Source: G963674685 sp963674685
GTDB lineage: Bacteria > Lernaellota > Lernaellaia > JACKCT01
NCBI GenBank assembly: GCA_963674685.2
Contig: CAXXWT010000003.1
Coordinates: 620,001 to 684,000 of the forward strand
Length of the DNA: 64,000 nucleotides
Direction of reading: 5' to 3'
Positions 55,174-64,000 of the stretch are shown one piece after another. How positions within the stretch are numbered: position 1 is the first letter of the stretch; every line of letters starts with the position of its first letter. Under the pieces are notes generated by a model, which was not told the origin of the DNA, made no database searches, and saw only the letters and a program-made list of their open reading frames with translations. Made by a program: the position numbers and the translations under genes.

Positions 55174-55704
55174 ATGCAAAAAGAATGTCACTGCTTTGAT
55201 TCACCGGCCGATGAAGAGTTTAGCCCGCAACAGTTGACTCACATCGATGAAATCATCGACAGCTTCAGGGGAAAACCCGGAAACCTTATCCCGGTTCTGG
55301 AAGAAATCCAGGATTTTATCGGATATCTGCCCGAATCGGTGCAGCGCCGCGTGGCGAGGGGATTGTCCGTTCCGCTCAGCCAGGTTTACGGAGTCGTGAC
55401 ATTTTACTCCTTCTTTACGATGAAGCCGCGGGGAAAGCATCAGATCCGTCTTTGCCTGGGAACCGCCTGTCACGTGCGCGGTTCTCAGCAACTTCTCGAA
55501 GAACTGGAAAACAAGCTTTGCATCGATCCCGGCGAATGCACCGCCGACAGGCAATTCAGTCTGGATGTGGTTCGTTGTCTGGGCGCTTGCGGACTCGCGC
55601 CGGTCGTTATGGTGGATGAAAAAACTCACCGCCAGGTCAAGGCCAGATCCTTGAACCACATTTTGGAAGAGTACAGGCAATCTCCCGTGGAATCAAAGGA
55701 GTAA
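55174..55704 (+). CDS. hydC: HydC/NuoE-like subunit of [FeFe]-hydrogenase
   Basis: AAGGAG precedes the ATG. The 176-residue product has a NuoE fold: helical part with LSVPLSQVYGVVTFYSFF, then [2Fe-2S] Cys in LGTACHVRG and CLGACGLAP. An N-terminal extension of about 20 residues has a Cys-His-Cys. It is the first gene of the hydrogenase operon and matches HydC of trimeric, often electron-bifurcating [FeFe]-hydrogenases. It resembles the 36619 gene product of the formate dehydrogenase complex. Confidence 0.9.
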   Translation: MQKECHCFDSPADEEFSPQQLTHIDEIIDSFRGKPGNLIPVLEEIQDFIGYLPESVQRRVARGLSVPLSQVYGVVTFYSFFTMKPRGKHQIRLCLGTACHVRGSQQLLEELENKLCIDPGECTADRQFSLDVVRCLGACGLAPVVMVDEKTHRQVKARSLNHILEEYRQSPVESKE

Positions 55705-55707
55705 ACT

Positions 55708-58700
55708 ATGTCCGGTATTGCATCGCTGCAGGATTTACGGAAAATTCAGCAGGACATTGAAAAAGAATACTCGAAGCCTCGCGTGCGCGTGATGTTGTGC
55801 GGCGGCACCGGATGTCGCGCGTCGGGCAGCCTGGAAGTGCTTGCCGCGCTCAGAGAGGGGTGCGCCAAAGTCGGCCTCAAGAGCGAAGTTCAGATTGTCG
55901 AGACCGGTTGCAACGGTTTCTGCGCCATGGGACCGGTGATGACGCTGTTGCCGGAAGGACTCTTTTATCAGAAGCTGACTCCGGAAGACGCGCCGGAAAT
56001 CATCGAACGGCAGTTCATCAGAGGCGAGCGGATCAAGCGCCTTATGTACGCCGACGCCTCGACGGGCGAAGTGATCCCCGAACTCAAAAAAATCCCCTTT
56101 TTCGCTCTTCAAAAACTTTGGGCTCTTCAAAACAAGGGCCTGATCGATCCCGAGCGCATCGAGGATTATATATGGCGCTCCGGCTACCAGGGAATGCTCA
56201 AGGCGCTGACCGAAATGGAGCCGCAGGAAATCATCGAGCAAATAAAGATTTCGGGTCTGCGAGGCCGGGGCGGCGGCGGTTTCCCTACCGGCCTGAAATG
56301 GCAGTTTTGCGCGGCGGCGAAAGGCGACGTGAAGTATGTGCTGTGCAACGCCGACGAGGGAGATCCCGGCGCGTTCATGGATCGCAGCATCATGGAAGCG
56401 GATCCGCACGCTGTCATCGAGGGAATGGTGATCGCGGCCAAGGCCATCGGCGCGCATCAGGGTTATATCTATTGCCGCGCCGAATATCCCCTGGCGGTCA
56501 GCAGAATGAAAATCGCCATCGCGCAAGCCAGGTCCATGGGGCTTTTGGGGCGCAATATATTAAAATCCGGTTTCGATTTCGACCTGGAAATCTATCGGGG
56601 CGCCGGGGCTTTCGTGTGCGGCGAGGAAACGGCGCTGATGACCTCCATTGAAGGCAAACGCGGCATGCCGCGTCCCCGTCCGCCTTTCCCGGCCGTTTCC
56701 GGCCTTTGGGAAAAGCCGACGGTTCTCAACAACGTGGAGACTCTGGCCAACGTGGCCCAGATCGTGATGAAAGGCGGCGCCGAGTACGCCTCCATGGGAA
56801 CGGATTCTTCCAAGGGCACCAAGGTTTTCGCCCTGACCGGAAAGGTGAACAATATCGGTCTGGTGGAAGTGCCCATGGGGACGACCATCGGAGAGATTGT
56901 CTTCGATATCGGAGGCGGAATTCCCGGCGGAAAAAAATTTAAAGCCGTGCAGTTGGGCGGGCCGTCGGGAGGCTGCTTGCCGGCGGAGCATTTGAATTTG
57001 CCCACCGATTACGAAGCCATCACCATGGCCGGCGCCATTATGGGATCCGGCGGCATGATCGTGATGGACGAAGATACGTGCATGGTGGATATGGCCCGCT
57101 ATTTCATGGATTTCTGCCAGGATGAATCCTGCGGCAAATGCACCGCCTGCCGTATCGGCACGCAGAGGATGCTCGAAATCCTGCAGCGGATTTGCCGGGG
57201 CGAAGGCAAGGTCAGCGATATTGGTTTGCTGGAAGAGTTCGCGACCTCAATCAAGGATTCCGCGCTGTGCGGCCTGGGTCAGACGGCGCCCAATCCGGTT
57301 TTGAGCACCATACGTTATTTCAAAGACGAGTACCTCGATCATATTGAAAGGCAACACTGCCCCGCGGTGGTCTGCAGTTCGTTATTCAAAAGCCCCTGTC
57401 AGCATGCCTGCCCGCTGGGGATGGATATTCCGGCGTACGTAGCGCTGGTTCGGGCGGATCGCATAAACGACGCCTACAAAATCCTCAAGCGTACGAATCC
57501 GTTTCCATCCGTATGCGGGCGGGTGTGCGGACATTTGTGTCAGTTGAAATGCCGGCGTTCGCAGCTCGATGCCCCGCTGGCCGTCATGCACTTGAAACGC
57601 TTCATCACAGACAATGCCCACCGGCCGTCGCCGGTTGTCTATCCCGTGACGCGCCCCGAAAAGATCGCCGTCGTGGGCGCCGGTCCGTCGGGTTTGACCG
57701 CGGCGCTGGAAATGAAAAAACGCGGATATGCCGTGACGGTTTTCGAGGAAATGCCCGAACCCGGCGGCATGCTGCGTTACGGCATTCCCGCTTATCGTCT
57801 GCCCCGTGAAATTCTGAAACAGGAAATCGAGGATATTCTCGACGCCGGAGTGGAATTGAAAACCGGCGTTCGAATCGGGCGGGATATATCGCTCGATGAG
57901 ATCAAAAACACGCACCGGGCGGTTTATCTCGCCCTCGGCGCGCACAGATCCATTCCACTGGGAATCCTCGGCGAGGATGCCGAGGGCGTCATCGGCGCGG
58001 TGGAGATGCTGCGCAGGCACAATCTGGGCGAGTCTATGGATCTCGGTAAGAAAGTGGCCGTCATCGGCGGCGGCAACTCGGCGGTGGACGCGGCGCGCAC
58101 CGCTCTAAGACTGGGAGCGAAAACCGTCACGATTTTCTACCGGCGCGAGCGGGGCGACATGCCGGCTCAAGCCTGTGAAATCGAAGCCGCGGAAAAGGAA
58201 GGCGTTCGGATTCAATTCCTGACCGCGCCCGTTCGGGTGATCACTGAAAAGGGAAGAGTAAAATCCCTGGAATTGAGTCGGATGCGCCTGGGCATTTTTG
58301 ATCGAAGCGGCCGCAAACAGCCCGCGCCCATAACGGATTCGGAGTTTATCGAGCAGGTGGATACGGTGATTTCCGCCATCAGCCAGGAAGCCGACTGCGA
58401 CTTGCTGACGACTTGTGAAGGCGTGGAGCATCGACGCAACCGGATCACGGTCGATTCCGCCATGGCCACGACGGATCCCCGGATATGGGCCGGAGGGGAC
58501 GCCGTCGCCGGTCCGGCCATGGTCGTGGACGCCATCGCCGCCGGAAAAGCGGCCGCCGCGTCCATGGACGAAGCCATAAGAAAAATAAACGGCGAAAAAC
58601 CCTGGACAGCGCCCCCGGAAGAGAAAATCGACATCCCTTACGAAATCGATGAAGACCCGCAGGAGCAGCCTCAGGCCGCCATGTCCGAGGAGCAGCCGGA

Positions 58701-58800
58701 TGTCCGCCGCGGGGACTTCAGGGAAGTCGAGAAAGGATATGACATTCATACGGCCCAAAGCGAAGCGCGCCGCTGCATGAGATGCGATGCCGCACGTTGA
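55708..58800 (+). CDS. hydB: HydB/NuoF-like subunit fused to GltD-type flavoprotein
   Basis: The 1,030-residue product starts three bases after hydC. Order: N-terminal thioredoxin-like [2Fe-2S] domain (CGGTGC..., CNGFC); NuoF core with SGLRGRGGGGFPTG near 185 and a [4Fe-4S] site SCGKCTACRIGTQRM near 472; then, in place of the usual C-terminal ferredoxin domain, a GltD-like module from about 560 with CQHACPLGMDIP and CGRVCGHLCQLKC (Fe-S Cys), FAD motif VVGAGPSGLTAA near 654 and a second nucleotide motif VIGGGNSAVDAA near 785. It passes electrons between NAD(H) or NADP(H) and the HydA subunit. The fusion suggests two pyridine-nucleotide sites. Confidence 0.9.
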   Translation: MSGIASLQDLRKIQQDIEKEYSKPRVRVMLCGGTGCRASGSLEVLAALREGCAKVGLKSEVQIVETGCNGFCAMGPVMTLLPEGLFYQKLTPEDAPEIIERQFIRGERIKRLMYADASTGEVIPELKKIPFFALQKLWALQNKGLIDPERIEDYIWRSGYQGMLKALTEMEPQEIIEQIKISGLRGRGGGGFPTGLKWQFCAAAKGDVKYVLCNADEGDPGAFMDRSIMEADPHAVIEGMVIAAKAIGAHQGYIYCRAEYPLAVSRMKIAIAQARSMGLLGRNILKSGFDFDLEIYRGAGAFVCGEETALMTSIEGKRGMPRPRPPFPAVSGLWEKPTVLNNVETLANVAQIVMKGGAEYASMGTDSSKGTKVFALTGKVNNIGLVEVPMGTTIGEIVFDIGGGIPGGKKFKAVQLGGPSGGCLPAEHLNLPTDYEAITMAGAIMGSGGMIVMDEDTCMVDMARYFMDFCQDESCGKCTACRIGTQRMLEILQRICRGEGKVSDIGLLEEFATSIKDSALCGLGQTAPNPVLSTIRYFKDEYLDHIERQHCPAVVCSSLFKSPCQHACPLGMDIPAYVALVRADRINDAYKILKRTNPFPSVCGRVCGHLCQLKCRRSQLDAPLAVMHLKRFITDNAHRPSPVVYPVTRPEKIAVVGAGPSGLTAALEMKKRGYAVTVFEEMPEPGGMLRYGIPAYRLPREILKQEIEDILDAGVELKTGVRIGRDISLDEIKNTHRAVYLALGAHRSIPLGILGEDAEGVIGAVEMLRRHNLGESMDLGKKVAVIGGGNSAVDAARTALRLGAKTVTIFYRRERGDMPAQACEIEAAEKEGVRIQFLTAPVRVITEKGRVKSLELSRMRLGIFDRSGRKQPAPITDSEFIEQVDTVISAISQEADCDLLTTCEGVEHRRNRITVDSAMATTDPRIWAGGDAVAGPAMVVDAIAAGKAAAASMDEAIRKINGEKPWTAPPEEKIDIPYEIDEDPQEQPQAAMSEEQPDVRRGDFREVEKGYDIHTAQSEARRCMRCDAAR

Positions 58801-58833
58801 ATAAAATGACGTCTCATACAAAGGAGAGAGGCG

Positions 58834-60561
58834 ATGATCACGTTGTCCATCGATAATAGGGAAGTCAGCGTTCCGGACGGAACGACGATTCTGGAAGCCG
58901 CGAAGTCCCTCGGCATTCACATTCCCACTTTGTGCGCGTGCGCCGAAATCAAACACACGCCCGGGGCGTGCCGAATTTGCCTTGTCGAGGTGGAACGCAG
59001 CAGAACGCTGGTGGCCTCTTGCGTGTATCCCGTCGCCGCCGGCATGAAAGTCAAAACCAATACGGAACGCGTCAGGAAAGCCCGCCGGACCATGATGGAA
59101 CTGCTTTTATCCGACCATCCCCAGGAATGCACGATCTGCCAGAAAGAAGGCGATTGCGAACTGATGCAGGTCGCGCAACTCGTCGGAGTCAGGGAGGTCC
59201 GCGTACCGCGCACGGATTTCACCTGCCGGACTTTTGACGAATCCTCGCCGGCCCTGATTCGCGACAGTTCCAAATGCATCAACTGCCTGCGTTGCGTGAC
59301 CGTGTGCGCGCAGGTTCAGGGCGTACATCTGCTGACACCCGAAGGGCGGGGGATATCGTCCAAGGTGGTCCCGGCTTTATCGAAGGATCTGGCCGATTCA
59401 ACCTGCACTTATTGCGGCCAGTGCGCGGTTGTCTGTCCCACCGGAGCCATCGTCGAACGAGACGACAGCCAGCGTGTATGGGCTGCTTTGGAAGATCCGT
59501 CAAAACACGTCATCGTGCAGGAAGCACCGGCAATTCGGGCCGCTCTGGGCGAGGAATTCGGAATGCCCGCCGGCTCATTGGTGACGGGAAGAATGATCGC
59601 GGCGCTGCGCCGTCTGGGATTCGACAAGGTCTTCGACACGAACTTCACAGCCGACCTGACGATCATCGAGGAAGGCCACGAACTGATTCATCGCATCAAA
59701 AACGGCAAGCCCCTGCCCATGATCACCTCATGCAGCCCGGGATGGATCAAATTCGTCGAGCATTTCTATCCCGATCTCCTGCCTCACGTCAGCACATGCA
59801 AGTCTCCTCAGCAAATGTTCGGCGCATTGGCCAAGACCTATTACGCGCAGTTGTCTAATATCGATCCCAAGGATATTTTCTCGGTTTCCATCATGCCGTG
59901 CACGGCCAAAAAGTACGAAGCCTCCCGGCCGGAGATGAACTCATCGGGTTATCGGGACGTGGATGCGGTCCTGACGACGCGGGAACTGGCCAGGATGATC
60001 AAGCAGGCGGGCATCGATTTCGCGCACCTTTCCGACGAGTCCTTCGATCCCCCTATGGGCCAATACACCGGCGCGGCCACCATATTCGGCGCCACGGGAG
60101 GCGTTATGGAAGCGGCGCTTCGAACCGTATATGTCGTATTATCCGGGAAAAGCCTTCCCAACCTGAACATCACGCCGGTTCGCGGCCTGAAAGGAGTCAA
60201 GGAAGCGACGGTGGATATTCCCAAATTCGGCAAAGTCTCCGTCGCCGTCGCCCACGGTCTGGGCAATGCCCGTAAGCTTCTGGATAAGATTGTCAGCGGG
60301 GACGCCTCCTATCAATTCATTGAGATTATGGCCTGCCCGGGAGGATGCGTGGGAGGCGGAGGGCAGCCGCTGCCGGTCAGCGATCATAAGCGAAAAATGC
60401 GCGCCGAGGCCTTGTATACGGACGATTTGTGCGTTCAGAAACTCCGGCAGTCCCAAAACAATCCCGCGGTCGGCGCACTGTACGAAAACTTTCTGAAAGA
60501 GCCTTTGGGTGAATTGTCTCATAAGCTGCTTCACACGCATTACACTGCGCGCGAGGTGTAG
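58834..60561 (+). CDS. hydA: [FeFe]-hydrogenase catalytic subunit
   Basis: AAAGGAGAG precedes the ATG. The 575-residue product has a NuoG-type [2Fe-2S] domain (Cys34, 46, 49, 63), a His-Cys3 [4Fe-4S] motif (HPQECTICQKEGDCE), two ferredoxin [4Fe-4S] motifs (CINCLRCVTVC, CTYCGQCAVVCPTGA), and the H-cluster domain with all three signatures: TSCSPGW (Cys300), MPCTAKKYE (Cys356) and MACPGGCVGGGGQP (Cys501, Cys505). This is a group A-type enzyme that reduces protons or oxidises H2 in the cytoplasm, with HydB and HydC. Confidence 0.96.
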   Translation: MITLSIDNREVSVPDGTTILEAAKSLGIHIPTLCACAEIKHTPGACRICLVEVERSRTLVASCVYPVAAGMKVKTNTERVRKARRTMMELLLSDHPQECTICQKEGDCELMQVAQLVGVREVRVPRTDFTCRTFDESSPALIRDSSKCINCLRCVTVCAQVQGVHLLTPEGRGISSKVVPALSKDLADSTCTYCGQCAVVCPTGAIVERDDSQRVWAALEDPSKHVIVQEAPAIRAALGEEFGMPAGSLVTGRMIAALRRLGFDKVFDTNFTADLTIIEEGHELIHRIKNGKPLPMITSCSPGWIKFVEHFYPDLLPHVSTCKSPQQMFGALAKTYYAQLSNIDPKDIFSVSIMPCTAKKYEASRPEMNSSGYRDVDAVLTTRELARMIKQAGIDFAHLSDESFDPPMGQYTGAATIFGATGGVMEAALRTVYVVLSGKSLPNLNITPVRGLKGVKEATVDIPKFGKVSVAVAHGLGNARKLLDKIVSGDASYQFIEIMACPGGCVGGGGQPLPVSDHKRKMRAEALYTDDLCVQKLRQSQNNPAVGALYENFLKEPLGELSHKLLHTHYTAREV

Positions 60562-60600
60562 CCGGGACAAAAACCGCTATCGCCATAAGGGAGACGTGAA

Positions 60601-61005
60601 ATGAGCAAAAGCAAGATGATACTCATTGTGGATGACGATCCCGATTTCAGGGAATCCATTCGAATTATTTTAGAGGTCAGCGGTTATCAAACAGACATGG
60701 CTTCCAATGGGCGGGAAGCAATGGAATGTCTTCAAAGCAGGAAACCGGACCTGATGATCCTCGACATCATGATGACCACGGACACCGAGGGCTTCGACCT
60801 CGCTTTTGAATTGAAAAATTCCGAGCAGTACAAGGATTTGCCCATCATTTTACTGACCGGTTTTCTTGAAAAGGTCCGCGAAGAAGGTCCCGATGAATAC
60901 CAGCACATCCTGGGGGAACAGTGGCCGGCCAAATGGCTGTTCGAAAAACCGGTTGATCATCACAGGCTTTTAAACAAAGTCGCCGATATCCTTTCGGATG
61001 GATGA
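60601..61005 (+). CDS. single-domain response regulator
   Basis: The 134-residue product is a lone receiver: MILIVDDDPDF, Asp in LMILDIMM (about residue 55) and Lys in LFEKPVD, with no output domain. An insertion (FLEKVREEGPDEYQHILGE) separates the last Thr and Lys motifs. GGGAGA precedes the ATG. It lies 39 bases after hydA and 30 bases before a kinase, so it is probably that kinase's partner and acts on hydrogenase expression or activity by contact. Confidence 0.85.
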   Translation: MSKSKMILIVDDDPDFRESIRIILEVSGYQTDMASNGREAMECLQSRKPDLMILDIMMTTDTEGFDLAFELKNSEQYKDLPIILLTGFLEKVREEGPDEYQHILGEQWPAKWLFEKPVDHHRLLNKVADILSDG

Positions 61006-61035
61006 TTTGATAAATCTCGACAAAGCGAGTCGAAC

Positions 61036-62928
61036 ATGAATCGGGAAAACGGCGCATTAGGCCTCGCCGGCCTTCCGCGGGAACTTGAAAAACGCAAAAG
61101 CGTTCTCCTGGGTGAACTGCGGCACCGCACGCTGTGGTTTATTCGCCTGCGCTGGGCGGTTCCGCCCTGTATTATTGCCGGCGCGTTCATTTCATCGATG
61201 ATCGGTTTCGAGTTTCAATTCCGGGCCGTCGTTCTGACGGCTGCGGCGATCGCCTGCTACAACCTTGCGCTTTATATCGTCGGCAGGTCGATACGGGGCG
61301 AAGATCAAAATCAAAGACAGTTCATTTATACTCTGACCTACACGCAGGTGGCCCTTGATTACGGGGCCATGTTCTTTCTGGTCCATTTCACCGGCGGGGC
61401 GGCAAGTCCCCTCATATTCTTTTTCATCTTTCACATCATGTTCGCCGCTATCCTTCTTCCGACGAGATGGGCCTTTTTTTTCGCGGGTTTGGCTTCGGCA
61501 GGCATGATCTTTTTGGCTTCGGCGGAATATCTCGGCCTGTTGCCGCATCATCCCCTGGTCTTTCGCGGCGGCGCCATCGACTTGACGAAGCATCCCTCGC
61601 ACATGGCCGTTGAACTGTTGTTTTTTTCCACCTCGGTTTTTGTCACGGCTATTTTTTCAACTTCCATTCAAAGAATGCTTCGCAAGCGGATTCTGAAGCT
61701 TTCACAGCTTTCGGAAACAGTGGTGAGTTTGAACGACAAGTTCGAATCCCTGTACCAGATGATGCAGCATATCGGGCCGAACAAAAGGCTGGACGATCTG
61801 CTGGAAGCCATGACCGCGGAGCTTTCGGACGTCATGCACGTCAGGGGAACGTCCATCAAGCTTTTATCGGATGACGGCCGGCGCCTTCGATACGAGGCGG
61901 TTTACGGCCTCGGCGATAATTTTTTCAAAGGCAAGATCATCGATCTGACCAAAAGCTCTCTGAACAGAAAAATCATAGACGGTCAGGCCTACGTGGCGGG
62001 AAACGTCACCGAACGCGAAATGTTTCAGTTCGGCGAGGATCTGGAAAAAGCGAGGATTCAGTCGGTGCTCTTCGTTCCCATGAACGTCGAAAATAGAGTG
62101 ATCGGAATTCTCGGCGCCTACTGCTCGCGCTCGGACCGGTTCACACAAAACGACGTGGATTTCTTCAAATTGGCGGCGGGGCTTGTGTCCATCGCCCTGG
62201 AAAACGCCCGGGCTTATCAGGCCATAGACGATCTCATCAAAGAGCGATCCTGGTTCATGTTGAAGCTGGCCCATAATCTCAGGGCGCCCCTCGGGGCCAT
62301 GCACAGCATGCTCGAAGTCGTGCGCGGAAAATATCTAGGGGACATAAGCGAAAAGCAGGAAGAACATCTGCGCCGTGTGGATCGCCGCGTCGGAAGCATG
62401 ATCGACATCATCAACGAACTGCTGATCCTGGCCAAGGGACGCACCGAAGGCGGAACCGAAATGACGCAGGAAGTGGATTTGGCGATCATCGCCGGCCGGA
62501 TACATAGAACTTTTCAAGACGAAGCGGAGGAAAAAGGGATCCGTTTCGACGTTCATGTGTCTTCGGATTTGCCTCTGATTCGCGGGAATAACCAGGCTCT
62601 GGAGCAGATGATCGAAAACCTCGTGTCCAACGCGGTCAAATACACCTTTTCCGGCGGCCGCGTCACCCTGGAAATGTCGGCTGAAAACCAAGGAAAAGTG
62701 AGCATCGAAGTCAAGGACACGGGTATCGGAATACCCAGAGAGGAAAAGCCGAAATTGTTTACGGAATTTTTCCGGGCCGCCAATGCGAAGGATGTGGAGG
62801 AGGTCGGAACAGGTCTGGGACTGGCTATTGTCGGGGAAATTGTGGATCAGCACGGCGGGCAGATAAAAGTAGAAAGCGAAGAGGGCATCGGGACGACTGT
62901 TCGCGTCATTATCCCGGACCATCTGTAG
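61036..62928 (+). CDS. membrane histidine kinase with GAF domain
   Basis: The 630-residue kinase has about six N-terminal transmembrane helices (residues about 35-215), a coiled-coil linker, a GAF domain (about 245-390, with QSVLFVPMNVENRVIGIL), a HisKA box LKLAHNLRAPLGAM with His413, and an ATPase with NLVSNAVKY, DTGIGIP and GTGLGLAIVGEI. The membrane region has no large periplasmic loop, so the signal is probably within the membrane or in the GAF domain (redox, gas or nucleotide). It lies inside the hydrogenase operon, ending nine bases before hydG. Confidence 0.9.
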   Translation: MNRENGALGLAGLPRELEKRKSVLLGELRHRTLWFIRLRWAVPPCIIAGAFISSMIGFEFQFRAVVLTAAAIACYNLALYIVGRSIRGEDQNQRQFIYTLTYTQVALDYGAMFFLVHFTGGAASPLIFFFIFHIMFAAILLPTRWAFFFAGLASAGMIFLASAEYLGLLPHHPLVFRGGAIDLTKHPSHMAVELLFFSTSVFVTAIFSTSIQRMLRKRILKLSQLSETVVSLNDKFESLYQMMQHIGPNKRLDDLLEAMTAELSDVMHVRGTSIKLLSDDGRRLRYEAVYGLGDNFFKGKIIDLTKSSLNRKIIDGQAYVAGNVTEREMFQFGEDLEKARIQSVLFVPMNVENRVIGILGAYCSRSDRFTQNDVDFFKLAAGLVSIALENARAYQAIDDLIKERSWFMLKLAHNLRAPLGAMHSMLEVVRGKYLGDISEKQEEHLRRVDRRVGSMIDIINELLILAKGRTEGGTEMTQEVDLAIIAGRIHRTFQDEAEEKGIRFDVHVSSDLPLIRGNNQALEQMIENLVSNAVKYTFSGGRVTLEMSAENQGKVSIEVKDTGIGIPREEKPKLFTEFFRAANAKDVEEVGTGLGLAIVGEIVDQHGGQIKVESEEGIGTTVRVIIPDHL

Positions 62929-62937
62929 GAGTAAAAA

Positions 62938-64000
62938 ATGATTCAAGCCGTGAAAACGAGATTCGATCCGTCACAAATCATCTGCGACGAGATTATCAAT
63001 CATCATCTGGCGAAAGCCGCTGCGGATGCCACGGCCAGGGCGAAAGACGCCGTCGCCAAAGCCCTGGAGCTCAAAGGACTCGATTCCGAAGAGGTCGCGG
63101 CCCTTTTGCTGTGCGAGGATCGGGATATTCAGCAGGAGATATTCGCTGCAGCCAACCGCATCAAGGAATCCATTTACGGAAAGCGCCTCGTTCTGTTCGC
63201 GCCTCTTTACATTTCCAACGTTTGCCGCAACGAGTGCCTGTACTGCGCCTTTCGCGCCGACAATAAAAATATTCGAAGGAAAACTTTAAGCCAGCGGGAA
63301 ATCGCCTCTGAAGTTCGATCTCTGACGTCCGCCGGGCAGAAAAGAATTCTTCTTGTGGCTTCCGAAGGGATGTTCGAAAACTGGTTCGACTACATATTGA
63401 AGTCCATCGAAACCATCTATTCGGTAAAGGAGGGGCGCGGCGAGATCCGTCGCCTGAACGTCAATATAGCTCCCCTGACGATCGATCAGTTCAAACGGCT
63501 GAAGGCCGCGGGCATCGGAACCTATCAGCTTTTTCAGGAAAGCTACCATCGCCCGACCTACCGGCGCGTTCACCCGAAAGGGCCCAAGTCCGATTACGAT
63601 AACCGCATCGGCGCCATGGACAGGGCTTTTCAGGCCGGCGTCGACGACGTGGGATTGGGTGTTTTATTCGGCCTTTACGATTATCGATACGAGGTCCTGG
63701 CCCTGCTGGAGCACATCGCGCATTTGGAGCGCCGTTTCGGAGTTGGCTGTCACACCATCAGCGTTCCCCGGATCGAACCCGCCGCCGATTGCGATCTGGC
63801 CGGCAATCCGCCGCATCCCGTATCCGACGAAGATTTCAAGAAGCTCGTCGCCATACTTCGCCTGGCGGTTCCCTATACGGGAATGATCATGAGCACCAGG
63901 GAATCGCCCGAGATGCGCGCGCAGACATTCGCCCTGGGAGTCAGCCAGATCAGCGCCGGAAGCAGGACCAATCCCGGCGGTTACGGCCTGAGGGATCTTG
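62938..64000 (+). CDS. hydG: [FeFe]-hydrogenase maturase HydG (partial)
   Basis: A GTAGGAG site precedes the ATG; 354 residues are seen before the window ends. The radical-SAM cluster motif CX3CX2C is present (Cys96, Cys100, Cys103, in NVCRNECLYCAF). Further motifs QLFQESYHRPTYRRVHP and SVPRIEPA fit HydG, which splits tyrosine to give the CO and CN ligands of the H-cluster; ThiH is the near relative, but the hydrogenase operon decides. The C-terminal cluster that binds the dangler iron lies past the window edge. HydE and HydF probably follow. Confidence 0.93.
   Translation, partial: MIQAVKTRFDPSQIICDEIINHHLAKAAADATARAKDAVAKALELKGLDSEEVAALLLCEDRDIQQEIFAAANRIKESIYGKRLVLFAPLYISNVCRNECLYCAFRADNKNIRRKTLSQREIASEVRSLTSAGQKRILLVASEGMFENWFDYILKSIETIYSVKEGRGEIRRLNVNIAPLTIDQFKRLKAAGIGTYQLFQESYHRPTYRRVHPKGPKSDYDNRIGAMDRAFQAGVDDVGLGVLFGLYDYRYEVLALLEHIAHLERRFGVGCHTISVPRIEPAADCDLAGNPPHPVSDEDFKKLVAILRLAVPYTGMIMSTRESPEMRAQTFALGVSQISAGSRTNPGGYGLRDL

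Noticed and set aside
1..64000. tRNA and rRNA genes
   Set aside because: No cloverleaf or rRNA-like sequence was found in the gaps by reading; a covariance-model scan would be decisive.

Overview
The window looks like a chromosomal segment of an uncultured, anaerobic, Gram-negative bacterium. Outer-membrane parts are plentiful: a TonB-dependent receptor, a TolC-like channel, an OprP/O-like porin and many lipoproteins. Energy genes are strictly anaerobic: a selenocysteine formate dehydrogenase with NuoE/NuoF partners, a trimeric [FeFe]-hydrogenase and its maturase HydG. Regulation is rich in sigma-54 activators and histidine kinases. The overall style is deltaproteobacterial or of a related candidate phylum. 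Lipoproteins with a long Asp-rich tract right after the lipidated Cys recall some uncultured lineages, but the lineage cannot be fixed from this sequence.

Layout. 1-830: partial ISKra4-like insertion sequence. 1-4 kb: an unknown coiled-coil protein gene whose terminator is followed directly by a group II intron with its reverse transcriptase. 4-12.2 kb: lipoproteins (transglutaminase-like, GxGYxYP-like, unknown, two small ones) and a DUF3786 gene. 12.2-12.7 kb: REP-like inverted repeats. 12.8-20.6 kb: TolC/MFP/RND efflux operon with a PII-like protein and a small membrane protein, plus a PAS-AAA-Fis sigma-54 activator upstream. 20.7-28.1 kb: hybrid kinase, FGE-like membrane protein, Cache sensor, and a beta-propeller/receiver protein with a decayed N-terminal region. 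28.3-34.6 kb: metallophosphatase lipoprotein, ModE-like regulator, and an uptake locus (TonB receptor, duplicated-domain lipoprotein, ECF T and S components). 34.7-39.9 kb: fdhA(Sec)-nuoE-nuoF-like operon. 40-41.8 kb: a hairpin element, gene debris and a GT-C glycosyltransferase. 42.1-47.3 kb: kinase/NtrC-type pair, receiver-like protein and porin. 47.8-54.7 kb: kinase, double receiver, SLC13 transporter, receiver-CBS protein, PPi-type phosphofructokinase. 55.2 kb to the end: hydrogenase operon hydC-hydB-hydA, response regulator, kinase, hydG.

How it fits together. Formate dehydrogenase and hydrogenase both carry NuoE/NuoF-type modules, so NAD(H), possibly ferredoxin, formate and H2 could be linked. 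The hydrogenase NuoF-like subunit is fused to a GltD-type flavoprotein, suggesting an extra pyridine-nucleotide or flavin site. Sigma-54-type promoters lie before the hydrogenase operon and before the 47.8-kb kinase operon, with a weaker one before the efflux operon, so much of the window may answer to the sigma-54 activators encoded here.

Three genes carry apparent frameshifts (RND pump, receiver-CBS protein, propeller protein). They may be real decay or assembly errors. The in-frame UGA in fdhA is different: it has a matching SECIS hairpin and is read as selenocysteine.
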